A DNA stretch of 64,000 nucleotides from Lutacidiplasma sp049802875 (GTDB taxonomy: Archaea > Thermoplasmatota > Thermoplasmata > Lutacidiplasmatales > UBA184). This document shows, in pieces, positions 24,375-31,870 of this stretch (position 1 is its first letter; every line of letters begins with the position of its first letter). Below the pieces are notes generated by a model, which worked only from the letters and a program-made list of their open reading frames with translations, did no database searches and was not told the origin of the DNA. The DNA is taken from NCBI GenBank assembly GCA_049802875.1, contig JBARNH010000030.1, positions 25,548-89,547 on the forward strand. The letters run 5' to 3'. A program made the translations under genes and the position numbers.

Positions 24375-25081
24375 GGGACCATCGAGCCGTCCCGCTCCCA
24401 CGAGACGATCGGCGACCCGCCGGACCGGGCGAGTTCTCCGATCAGTCGGCGAGCCCACGATAGCTTCGCGAGCTTTCGCCCCCGTGCGACGGGGTCCGGT
24501 TCGTCGACCTCTTCGAAATCGAACCCCCAAAGTAGGACCCGGCGCGCGCCGGAATGTTCGGCGAGAAAGACGGCCCGGTCGCCGTCGGTGAACCCACCGA
24601 CGTTGAACAACCCGGAGCGTGGCGGTCCGGCCCACGAGCCGGCGAGCTCGGCGGGGAACTGGGGGACCCACTCCTCGACGGCCGGCAGGTTGTCTCCGTG
24701 CGCATGGATGACGACGATGCTCCCCCGCCGATTCGCTCCGACCTCGGTCGGGAGGGGACCGTCCAGGTCCGTGACGACCACGGTCGGCACCAGACCAGCG
24801 TCCAGGCACTCGGCGGTCGCCCCGTCCGCCGCGATGACGGACGGAGGACGGTCGGAGTGCGGGAGGCGCCAGATCGGGGGCGGACCGGCCCGGGGGGCCC
24901 GCCCGACGACGATCGCGTCCCGGTCCGCGAGACGCGCCCGGAGGCGAGCGAGCGGGTCCGCGCGCGCGGCGTGCGGAAGGAGCGATTCGAGCCGGTCGGC
25001 CGACCGCTCCTCCCGGTCGAACGCGAAGCCGAACTCCCCAGCGATCGCGTCGTAGAACGGGGCCCACGCCGAGTATTCCAT
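24338..25081 (-). CDS. mptE: 6-hydroxymethyl-7,8-dihydropterin diphosphokinase, archaeal MptE type (DUF115)
   Basis: A 247-residue enzyme of the DUF115 family that pyrophosphorylates 6-hydroxymethyl-dihydropterin in archaeal folate/methanopterin-like cofactor synthesis. The core reads SVIAADGATAECLDAGLVPT followed by VVVTDLDGPL, then HAHGDN and the glycine-containing VGGFTDGDRAVFLAEH, all typical of the family. The ATG at 25079-25081 lies 26 nt from a TATA box shared with ftsZ, implying a leaderless mRNA. No other pterin gene is in the window. Confidence 0.85.
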   Translation of the reverse strand: MEYSAWAPFYDAIAGEFGFAFDREERSADRLESLLPHAARADPLARLRARLADRDAIVVGRAPRAGPPPIWRLPHSDRPPSVIAADGATAECLDAGLVPTVVVTDLDGPLPTEVGANRRGSIVVIHAHGDNLPAVEEWVPQFPAELAGSWAGPPRSGLFNVGGFTDGDRAVFLAEHSGARRVLLWGFDFEEVDEPDPVARGRKLAKLSWARRLIGELARSGGSPIVSWERDGSMVPYPPGNAVESTR

Positions 25082-25106
25082 TTCCTCGAGGTCGAAGCGA
25101 CAGACG

Positions 25107-25116
25107 CTTTATAATG
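25107..25116. promoter_or_regulatory. TATA box shared by mptE and ftsZ
   Basis: The sequence ctttataatg sits between the divergent starts of mptE (25081) and ftsZ (25154). Its near-palindromic core could place TBP in either direction: a leftward start would fall at the mptE ATG, a rightward one about 15-20 nt before the ftsZ ATG. Only one TATA-like element is visible in the 72-nt spacer. Confidence 0.6.
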
Positions 25117-25153
25117 TGGCCACTGCTCTTTCTTCGATAGGGTTACCGCCGTG

Positions 25154-26278
25154 ATGCGACCGCTGGCTCAGGAGATATTGTCCCACTTGCCCGGAGATTC
25201 GAGACGCGCGACCGATGCTCCCCCGCCCCCGCAGAACGACGACGCGGAACTGGAGGCGGTGCTCGCCTCGCTCAAGACGAACATCAAGGTCGTCGGCTGC
25301 GGAGGCGGTGGGTGCAACACGATCAACCGGCTCGCGGAAGAGGGCCTCGGCGGCGCGGACATGGTGGCGTGCAACACCGACGCGCAGCACCTCCTCGCGA
25401 TCCACGCACCGAAGAAGATCCTCCTCGGGCGACGCCTGACGCGCGGTCTCGGGGCCGGTGCGCTTCCTCAGGTCGGCGAGCAGGCCGCGAAGGAGGCCGA
25501 GGACGAGATCAAGAAGTCGCTCGCCAACTCGGACATGGTGTTCATCACGCTCGGGCTCGGAGGCGGCACGGGCACCGGATCGGCGCCGGTGGTCGCGCAA
25601 TGTGCGAAGGATGCGAACGGGGGGAATCCGCTCACGATCGCCGTCTGCACGCTCCCGTTCGCTTCCGAAGGGCTCGTCCGCGCGGAGAATGCGATGTGGG
25701 GTCTCGAACGCCTCCGCTCCACGATCGACACGGTGATCACGATCCCGAACGACCGGCTGCTCGAGCTCGTTCCGCGCCTTCCGATCCAGACCGCCTTCAA
25801 GGTCGCCGACTCCGTCCTCGCGCGCGCGATCCGGGGGATCACGGAGATCATCACTCGACCGGGGCTCGTCAACCTCGATTTCAACGACTTGCGGACGATC
25901 ATGAAAGGCGGGGGCGTCGCGCTGATCGGGATTGGCGAGTCGGAGAGTGAGAACCGCGCGGAGGACGCGGTGCTGGAGGCGATCAACTCCCCGCTGCTCC
26001 GGGTCGACATCGCCGGGGCTTCGGGAGCGCTGATCAACGTCACGGGCGGACCGGACATGACGGTGAGCGAGGCCCAGAAGGCGGCCGAGGTCGTCCAGAA
26101 GGCGATCAGCCCCACCGCGAGGATCATCTGGGGCGCGGCCGTGGACCCGACGATGCAGAGCACGATCCGCGTCATGCTCGTGGTAACCGGAGTTAAATCC
26201 CCCCAGATTTTCGGTGGGGTCGCGGCGCCGGCCGGTCCCGGCCGAAAGGCGGGGCCGGATCTCGACGTCGTACACTAG
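25154..26278 (+). CDS. ftsZ: Cell division GTPase FtsZ
   Basis: A 374-residue tubulin-like GTPase forming the division ring. It has KVVGCGGGGCNTINRL, the tubulin signature GLGGGTGTGSAPVVAQ, PFASEGLVRAENA and the T7 loop VNLDFNDLRTIMKGGGVAL. The N-terminal 40 residues are variable and the C-terminal 25 residues are a flexible tail, as in archaeal FtsZ1. The ATG at 25154 is preferred over the adjacent GTG at 25151. It heads the ftsZ-secE-spt5-rpl11 run found in many euryarchaeal genomes. Confidence 0.95.
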   Translation: MRPLAQEILSHLPGDSRRATDAPPPPQNDDAELEAVLASLKTNIKVVGCGGGGCNTINRLAEEGLGGADMVACNTDAQHLLAIHAPKKILLGRRLTRGLGAGALPQVGEQAAKEAEDEIKKSLANSDMVFITLGLGGGTGTGSAPVVAQCAKDANGGNPLTIAVCTLPFASEGLVRAENAMWGLERLRSTIDTVITIPNDRLLELVPRLPIQTAFKVADSVLARAIRGITEIITRPGLVNLDFNDLRTIMKGGGVALIGIGESESENRAEDAVLEAINSPLLRVDIAGASGALINVTGGPDMTVSEAQKAAEVVQKAISPTARIIWGAAVDPTMQSTIRVMLVVTGVKSPQIFGGVAAPAGPGRKAGPDLDVVH

Positions 26279-26284
26279 GCGAAC

Positions 26285-26530
26285 ATGGCCTTCCTCGATC
26301 GGGCGCGCCGCGTACAGGACACGTTCGACGGTCGGCTGCGGACCGTCGGTCACGGCAAGTACGGCCGCATCCTTCGGATGGCCCGTCGACCGACCTCCGA
26401 GGAGTACGTCAAGGTGCTCGAAGTGACGGCGCTCGGAGCCGTCCTCATCGGGATGACCGGGTTCGCGATCTACATCTTCTTCGGGCAGGTCGGCCCGTGG
26501 CTTTGGGCAAACCTCTTCTCGGGGATCTAG
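26285..26530 (+). CDS. secE: Preprotein translocase subunit SecE/Sec61-gamma
   Basis: An 81-residue single-span protein. The amphipathic helix RMARRPTSEEYVKVLEVTAL followed by GAVLIGMTGFAIYIFFGQV is the SecE/Sec61-gamma pattern. The family usually has about 60 residues in archaea; here the N-terminus is extended by about 20. It starts 6 nt after ftsZ and clamps the SecY channel in the membrane. Confidence 0.88.
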   Translation: MAFLDRARRVQDTFDGRLRTVGHGKYGRILRMARRPTSEEYVKVLEVTALGAVLIGMTGFAIYIFFGQVGPWLWANLFSGI

Positions 26531-26555
26531 GTTCGCCCCGCGCGGAGAGGTAGGC

Positions 26556-27557
26556 ATGGCGGGGACACCAGAGGATGGCGAAGGCATCGGGCTCCTCTCC
26601 GGGACCCCGCCGGCGGCCCTCGAGAAGAAGGTCAACGCGGCCGGTCCGGCCACGGTCGAACCGACCGCGGCCGCGCCGACGCCCGCGCCCCCGAAGCCGC
26701 AGGTTTCCGCGGTCTTGAGCCTCAAGGGAGCCGAAGACGCCGCGCGCGAGGTCACGGCCGGCACCGTCACCACCCTCTCCGCGGTCCTCACGAGCAAGGC
26801 GTCCGAATCGCTGACGATCCCGATCGGGATCGAGGTCGCCTACACCTCCACCTACCCGGGCGAGGGCGCGGAGTGGCCGGTCCGTTGGACGCCGCCCGGG
26901 AAGCGCACGATGGTCGAGCTGTTCGCTCGAAAGGTCACCCATCCGGTCACGATTCTCCCGGGCACCGGCGTTCCGCTCTCCTTCGAGATCACGGCGCCGG
27001 TCGGGGTCCGGTACGGCGACCGGGTAGAGATCCGGTTGACCGTCCACGACCCGGACGGGAGCCCGGCGCTCCGCCTCACCCTCGCGTCGGTCGCCCGCCA
27101 GGCGGTCCTCGCGATCAAGACGTCCCGGGGCTACGAGCGGGAGGTCGCCGACACGCTGCACGCCCGGACCGACGAGAAGGCGGACGTCGTCTTCGCGCTC
27201 CTGGTCCCGTCCTCCCTTCGGGGGTACGTCTTCGCCGAAGGGATGAGCTTCGAGGGAGTGCGCGAGATGCTGAAGGGGATCCGCAAGGCGCGGGGGCTCG
27301 TCGACGGCGAGACGACCTTGAAGGAGGTCGAGCCGCTCCTCGTTCCGAAGATCACGGTCGAAGGGTTCGTCGAAGGCGCCATCGTGGAGCTTATCTCGGG
27401 CCCCTTCAAGGGAGAGAAAGCCCGCGTGAAGAAGATCGACCAGGCGAAGGAAGAGATCACCGTGGAACTCATCGAAGCGGTCGTACCGATCCCGGTGACG
27501 GTGCGGGGCGACCACGTGCGCATGCTCGAGAAGGGAGGCGGGAAGAGTGGCGGATGA
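26556..27557 (+). CDS. spt5: Transcription elongation factor Spt5/NusG with an N-terminal extra domain
   Basis: A 333-residue protein. Residues about 184-333 are a complete archaeal Spt5: NGN domain (LAIKTSRGYEREVADTLHAR, VFAEGMSFEGVREML) and KOW domain (EGFVEGAIVELISGPFKGEK). Spt5 binds the RNA polymerase clamp and promotes processive elongation. Residues 1-45 are Ala/Pro-rich and 46-180 form an added beta-rich domain (VTTLSAVLTSKASESLTIPI, VELFARKVTHPVTILPGTGV, DRVEIRLTVHDPDG) resembling an Ig/CARDB-like sandwich. Canonical archaeal Spt5 is about 150 residues, so the protein is doubled. Its 3' end overlaps rpl11 by 11 nt. Confidence 0.9.
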   Translation: MAGTPEDGEGIGLLSGTPPAALEKKVNAAGPATVEPTAAAPTPAPPKPQVSAVLSLKGAEDAAREVTAGTVTTLSAVLTSKASESLTIPIGIEVAYTSTYPGEGAEWPVRWTPPGKRTMVELFARKVTHPVTILPGTGVPLSFEITAPVGVRYGDRVEIRLTVHDPDGSPALRLTLASVARQAVLAIKTSRGYEREVADTLHARTDEKADVVFALLVPSSLRGYVFAEGMSFEGVREMLKGIRKARGLVDGETTLKEVEPLLVPKITVEGFVEGAIVELISGPFKGEKARVKKIDQAKEEITVELIEAVVPIPVTVRGDHVRMLEKGGGKSGG

Positions 27558-28014
27558 GGTGAGCGTCCTCGTCGAGGGGGGCAAGGCGTCGGCCGGCCCT
27601 CCGCTCGGACCCGCGCTCGGACCGCTCGGCGTCAACGTCGGTCAGGTCGTCGCGAAGATCAACGAGGAGACGAAGCAGTTCGCCGGGATGCGGGTGCCGG
27701 TCGTGGTCAAGGTCAACCCGACCAACCGCTCGTTCACGCTCGTCGTCGGCCGTCCCCCGGTTGCCGCGCTCTTGCTCAAGGAAGCGGGGAAGGAGAAGGG
27801 GTCGGGCAAGCCGAAGGCCGAGGTGATCGGCGACGTCGGACTCGAGGCCGTGAAGCGGATCGCCGAGGCGAAGGGTGACGACATGCACGGCCGGTCGATC
27901 GAGGAGAAGATGAACCAGGTCATTGGAACGTGCGTCTCCCTCGGCCTCACCGTCGACGGCGAGGACCCTCGCGGACTGCTGAAGACCCGCGTCGCCGCGC
28001 GAGACGCCCGATGA
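27547..28014 (+). CDS. rpl11: 50S ribosomal protein L11
   Basis: A 155-residue ribosomal protein of the GTPase-associated centre. ASAGPPLGPALGPLGVNVGQ is the L11 N-terminal signature, and the C-terminal rRNA-binding domain shows VGLEAVKRIAEAKGDDMHGR. The start is a GTG at 27547 inside the end of spt5. The stop overlaps the next gene's ATG (ATGA), indicating translational coupling along the operon. Confidence 0.94.
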   Translation: MADEVSVLVEGGKASAGPPLGPALGPLGVNVGQVVAKINEETKQFAGMRVPVVVKVNPTNRSFTLVVGRPPVAALLLKEAGKEKGSGKPKAEVIGDVGLEAVKRIAEAKGDDMHGRSIEEKMNQVIGTCVSLGLTVDGEDPRGLLKTRVAARDAR

Positions 28015-28304
28015 TGGGACCGGGGGGACCCCCGCCGGACCTCGCGAACGCCGAGATCGTCGACTACGAGACGATCGGCGGGGACGGGAAGGTCCGCCTC
28101 AAGTTGAAGGACGGCTCGGTCGTCGAGATCCGTCTCGAGATCATGAACATCCTTCGCGCGGGCAACGACCCGAACACGGGACTTCCGGCGTACGTCGTCC
28201 AATCAGCGCCGCTCGTGCGGCTCGTGGAATGCCCGAAAGAGCTCCGCAAACCCCCGCTCCGCCCCGGCGCCAAGGACTCGAAGGCGAGCACGGGCTTCGG
28301 ATAG
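28011..28304 (+). CDS. Small beta-rich protein following rpl11, function unknown
   Basis: A 97-residue protein not assigned to a named family. It has a Gly/Pro-rich N-terminus and a beta-strand pattern (IVDYETIGGDGKVRLKLKDG, VVEIRLEIMNILRAG, YVVQSAPLVRLVE) that could form a small barrel, ending in a Lys/Pro-rich tail. The ATG overlaps the rpl11 stop, so the gene is part of the secE-spt5-rpl11 transcript and might serve translation or transcription; that is inference from position only. Confidence 0.65.
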   Translation: MMGPGGPPPDLANAEIVDYETIGGDGKVRLKLKDGSVVEIRLEIMNILRAGNDPNTGLPAYVVQSAPLVRLVECPKELRKPPLRPGAKDSKASTGFG

Positions 28305-28344
28305 CCGGGCGCGAGCGTTCGCGGGGAGCGACTCCGGGCGGCCG

Positions 28345-28770
28345 TCATCGGGGCAGATACCGCTCGACGACCTCCGGGATCTCGGGCTTCTCGGCGGCCC
28401 CGCCGCGTCGACCCGTTCGCTGGATGGTCCGAAGGGTCGCTTCGAGCGCTTTCAAGCGGCGAGCGAGCAGCTGATTGTGCCGGAAATACTCAGCACACTG
28501 CACGGTCAGCCGCGCACGTTCTCCCGCGCAGTCGACCAGTTCACGGGCCAGCTCTCGAACTCGGCGCGCCGTCGGGGTCTCGCCGGGGAGTGCGATCTCC
28601 TCGGCCACCCCGAGCTTGGGTAGGAGCGGCAGGACGCTCTCCAGCCAGATCCAGAAACCCTCGACCCCCACGGCGTCCACCTCGACCCAATCCGTGAGAC
28701 GACGTCGGAGGTCGTCGGGGATCGCGAAGGGCGCCCGAACCTCCTCGCTGCCCTGCCGGGGTTCGGTCAT
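28345..28770 (-). CDS. Hypothetical helical protein
   Basis: About 141 residues from the ATG at 28768-28770 (28795-28797 is an alternative; a ggagg-like site precedes the first). It is mainly helical: IPDDLRRRLTDWVEVDAVG, a tryptophan-rich FWIWLESVLPLLPKLG, and ARRVRELARELVDCAGERAR. I do not recognise a family. It is convergent with the rpl11 operon and divergent from the serine hydrolase. The upstream continuation of the frame to 28959 is probably non-coding. Confidence 0.5.
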   Translation of the reverse strand: MTEPRQGSEEVRAPFAIPDDLRRRLTDWVEVDAVGVEGFWIWLESVLPLLPKLGVAEEIALPGETPTARRVRELARELVDCAGERARLTVQCAEYFRHNQLLARRLKALEATLRTIQRTGRRGGAAEKPEIPEVVERYLPR

Positions 28771-29038
28771 CCCGCGTGCTCCCTCCTCAGGGGTCATCGG
28801 CAGCGCGCTGCGGTTTTCGACCGCGATTCCGCGGCCGGAGGCTGACCCCACAGCCGCCCGTTCCAACGATCGCGAGTATTTGGGCCGTTCGCGCACGAAG
28901 AGGCTTCCGAATCCGGGGCCCCCAAGCTGGGCCCTCCGCGCTCGGGGGGTCGGAATCACTTCGGCGGGGGAGTACGGGTCATCGACACCGACGCGACCCG
29001 CACCCTATTCAGGATTCGAGCATTCTCCGCCTCGCGAG

Positions 29039-30511
29039 ATGACGGGGAGGACGGAGTCGCTCGATCAGTTCGGCGAGCGCTGGCGGCGCCGTTGGAAGGT
29101 ACCGGGCGCTTCGCTTTCCGTCGTGGAGCGAGGACGACGCCCGTTCGCTCGAGGGTACGGATTTCGTGACCGAGAAGCGGGACTCCCCGCAACCCCGCGG
29201 ACGATCTACGGCGTCGCTTCCGTCACGAAGTCGTTCACGGCGCTCGCCATCCTCCGCCTGGAGGAACAGGGCAAGCTCTCGACCCGAGACCCGATCGTCC
29301 GGCACTTGCCCGAGTTCGGCACCCCCGATGCCAGGGCGACTCGAAAGATCACGATCCACCACTTCCTCACGCATAGTTCCGGCCTGCCGCCGCTCCCCTC
29401 CATCTACTACACCGCGGCCCGGAGCCTCGCCCTGGACCCTCCCTACGACCCGAAGGTCGCCCGCCGGGTCGGGATCGACCCGGACCATCGGCCGATCGAC
29501 ACCTACGGCGAGCTCATGGAATATCTGAGGACGACACGATATCGACTGCTGGGGCCGCCGGGCCGGTACTTTAGCTACTCCAACGAGGGGTTCGGACTGC
29601 TCGGCCCGGTGATCGAGCGGGTGAGCGGCCGGACCTACGAGAGTTTCCTCGAGGAAGAGATCCTCCGGCCCGCCGGCATGCGCTCGACGACCTTCGACCC
29701 GGGGATCACGTTGCGACAACCGGAGGTGACGACGCTCTACTCTCCGAAATGGACCGGAAGCCGCCACGGGCTCGTCGCCTCGCAGGATTGGTGGGACGAT
29801 ACCTGCCTTCGGGCATGCGGAGGGCTCCGATCGAACGCGGAAGACCTCGCACGGTACGTGGGGATCTTCCTCCACGGGGGCCGGGCCGACGGGGAGCGCA
29901 TCGTCACCGCCGCGTCGGTTCAGAAGATGTTCACCCCGTACATCGATATCTTCCCGGGATGGACCTACGGCTACGGCGTCGCGATCCTGCCCGACTACCA
30001 CGGGACCCCGCTGGTCCTCCACGAGGGAGGCCTCAAGGGGGTCTCCTCGATCTTTGCCGTAGCCCCCCGTCGTCACCTGGGAGGGGCGGTCCTCACGAAC
30101 TCCGACGGGGCCCCAGCGGCCAAGCTCCTCATGGGCGCCATCAATCCCCGCCTCGGGCTGCCCCGTTCCGCTCCGTTGATCGAACCGCCTCCCCCACTGC
30201 GGCGCCCGAAACCGCTCGAGGAGTACGCCGGATGGTATTGCTCGGGGGAAGGGATCTGGCTTCGGGTGACCTCGCTGCGTGACTCTCTCCGCTTCGATTT
30301 CCACGGGATTGAGCTCATTGACCGTGGGCTCCGGTTCCGCCCGACCGGGGGCGATGAGTTCGTCGTCTCCCACCGGGGGCAACGCACCCGCGTCCGGTTC
30401 GAGCGGGACCTCCGGGGACGCCCCTGGGCCGTGTTCTTGGGGTGGCGCCTCCTCCGACGGCGCGACCCGGTAGAGCTCCCCCGGGCTCGGAAGGGCACTA
30501 TCGTCTGGTAA
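29039..30511 (+). CDS. Serine hydrolase, beta-lactamase/PBP class C family
   Basis: A 490-residue protein with the class C beta-lactamase-like fold. The nucleophile motif is SVTK (Ser61-Lys64) and the second motif YSN (Tyr180-Asn182), followed by LHEGGLKGVSSIFAVAPRRH, where HEGG replaces the KTG motif, as is usual in this esterase/peptidase family. The C-terminal 100 residues (LEEYAGWYCSGEG onward) are a lipocalin-like DUF3471-type domain. No signal peptide or membrane helix is seen, so a cytoplasmic hydrolase acting on peptides or esters is likely. Frame upstream of 29039 is antisense to the neighbouring gene. Confidence 0.85.
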   Translation: MTGRTESLDQFGERWRRRWKVPGASLSVVERGRRPFARGYGFRDREAGLPATPRTIYGVASVTKSFTALAILRLEEQGKLSTRDPIVRHLPEFGTPDARATRKITIHHFLTHSSGLPPLPSIYYTAARSLALDPPYDPKVARRVGIDPDHRPIDTYGELMEYLRTTRYRLLGPPGRYFSYSNEGFGLLGPVIERVSGRTYESFLEEEILRPAGMRSTTFDPGITLRQPEVTTLYSPKWTGSRHGLVASQDWWDDTCLRACGGLRSNAEDLARYVGIFLHGGRADGERIVTAASVQKMFTPYIDIFPGWTYGYGVAILPDYHGTPLVLHEGGLKGVSSIFAVAPRRHLGGAVLTNSDGAPAAKLLMGAINPRLGLPRSAPLIEPPPPLRRPKPLEEYAGWYCSGEGIWLRVTSLRDSLRFDFHGIELIDRGLRFRPTGGDEFVVSHRGQRTRVRFERDLRGRPWAVFLGWRLLRRRDPVELPRARKGTIVW

Positions 30512-30556
30512 CCATTCGGTCGAAACCCGTATAGACCCCGAGATTTACGTCCGGTC

Positions 30557-30874
30557 GTGACCGACCTTCAGGAGACTCCGGCCGTCCCGCCGATGGACCC
30601 CGGGGGGGACGAACGCGCGGGATACTTCCTGGCGGGCGGCATGATGATCTTCCTCGGATGGGGCCTCGGAGTGCTCGTCAATCTCGGGCTCCACTGGGTG
30701 GCCCCGGGCGGCGGCCTGACCGTCGCCGGGATCTATTTTGGTCACGTGATCGGAACGTATGCGTGGGCGGCGTTCGGGTTCGGCCTGATGACCGGGGCGA
30801 TCGGTGTCGGTCTGCTCTTCGTGGGCCAGGCGACGCCGAAGGGACGGCTCGTCCTACCGGGAACCGACTACTGA
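30557..30874 (+). CDS. Small membrane protein, function unknown
   Basis: A 105-residue protein from a GTG at 30557. Three hydrophobic segments are seen: GYFLAGGMMIFLGWGLGVLV, a short amphipathic stretch, and YAWAAFGFGLMTGAIGVGLL. No family is recognised. It overlaps the 3' end of the convergent zinc-binding protein by 7 nt. Confidence 0.55.
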   Translation: MTDLQETPAVPPMDPGGDERAGYFLAGGMMIFLGWGLGVLVNLGLHWVAPGGGLTVAGIYFGHVIGTYAWAAFGFGLMTGAIGVGLLFVGQATPKGRLVLPGTDY

Positions 30875-31083
30875 GTCTGCCCGAACGACGGGGGCTGACG
30901 GGCCAGCCGCCGGGACGGTGGGGACCGAGCGGCGACGGGGCTCTTCGCGTTCTTGAGACCGGCCGCGCAGTCCGCGCAGATCCGCTCGTCCGCATCGAGG
31001 TCGGTGCGACAGAACGTTCGCCCGCAAACGGTGCATCCCAGCGACGCGGGCAGTCCGCATCGCGCACACTGGCCTACGAGCAC
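30868..31083 (-). CDS. Small zinc-binding protein (treble-clef/B-box-like)
   Basis: A 71-residue protein from a GTG at 31081-31083. Three CX2C pairs (CARCG, CTVCG, CADC) plus CRTD form a compact zinc module like AN1/B-box fingers; the remaining 30 residues are a basic, Pro-rich tail. It starts 3 nt after the phosphoglycolate phosphatase stop codon and so belongs to the gatD-gatE-pgp transcript. It resembles the zinc module at the end of the 2.9-kb membrane protein in spacing only. Confidence 0.62.
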   Translation of the reverse strand: MLVGQCARCGLPASLGCTVCGRTFCRTDLDADERICADCAAGLKNAKSPVAARSPPSRRLARQPPSFGQTQ

Positions 31084-31086
31084 GGG

Positions 31087-31848
31087 TTAGTCCCCTCCCG
31101 AGGGGGAACTGAAGTTAGAGAGGATGCCGCTGGCCTTAAGCCCTTCGACGAACCCGTCCGCAAACTCCGCCCGTGTGACGTACTGTGCCGCCGCACGCGC
31201 CCGCGCGCTCGCCGAGGCGAAGCTGACCCCGAAGCCGGCCGCCCTCAGCATGGGGGCATCGTTGTCGCCGTCGCCCAACACCAGGCAGTCGGCGACGGTG
31301 ACGCCCATCGGTCGGAGAGCGCGGCGAAGTCCCGGGAGTTTTCCGGTCCCTCGCTCCATCAAGTGGATCGCATAGCCGGTTTCGATCGGAGTTACGCGAA
31401 TGTGCCGGTCCCGGAGCACGCGACGGATCTGGGCGAGATGCACCGTCGGCTCGAGGGCCACCTCCGTCTCCCGCCATCGGTCGGTGAACAGGCGGCGCAC
31501 CGGAAGTCCCGCCCCTACGAGCGCCCGGTACGCCCTCATCGCGACGCTCCGGTCGGCCAGCCGTTCCACGAGTTCACCGCTCCCGTCCTTGCGGTAGACC
31601 AGTCCACCGTTCTCGGCCACGATCGGGCCCGAGAGACCCAGGGAGCGGTGCAGCGCGAGCGCGATCGGGAGCACGTTCCCCGTGGCCAGGACCACTGGGA
31701 GTCCGTGCGATTCCAACCGACGGACCCAGTGCACGGCGCGGGCGTCGAGTCGTCGGCCGGCGTCCGTCAGAGTGCCGTCGACGTCGGTGACGACGGCCCG
31801 GAGTCGATCCGGGCTCGGCGCACGAACCCTCCGGGAGCGACGCGACAC
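31087..31848 (-). CDS. pgp: Phosphoglycolate phosphatase (archaeal HAD, Cof-like)
   Basis: About 253 residues of a class IIB HAD phosphatase. Motif I is VVTDVDGTLTDAG with the nucleophile Asp, motif II VLATGN, and motif IV VLGDGDNDAPML. The C2 cap length matches the Thermoplasma TA0175-type phosphoglycolate phosphatase, which clears 2-phosphoglycolate. The GTG at 31846-31848 is preferred because it falls after the gatE stop; the frame stays open upstream inside gatE. Substrate assignment rests on family resemblance; sugar-phosphate phosphatases look similar. Confidence 0.82.
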   Translation of the reverse strand: MSRRSRRVRAPSPDRLRAVVTDVDGTLTDAGRRLDARAVHWVRRLESHGLPVVLATGNVLPIALALHRSLGLSGPIVAENGGLVYRKDGSGELVERLADRSVAMRAYRALVGAGLPVRRLFTDRWRETEVALEPTVHLAQIRRVLRDRHIRVTPIETGYAIHLMERGTGKLPGLRRALRPMGVTVADCLVLGDGDNDAPMLRAAGFGVSFASASARARAAAQYVTRAEFADGFVEGLKASGILSNFSSPSGGD

Positions 31849-31870
31849 CGCGGAGACCTCCCGAAGCGCC

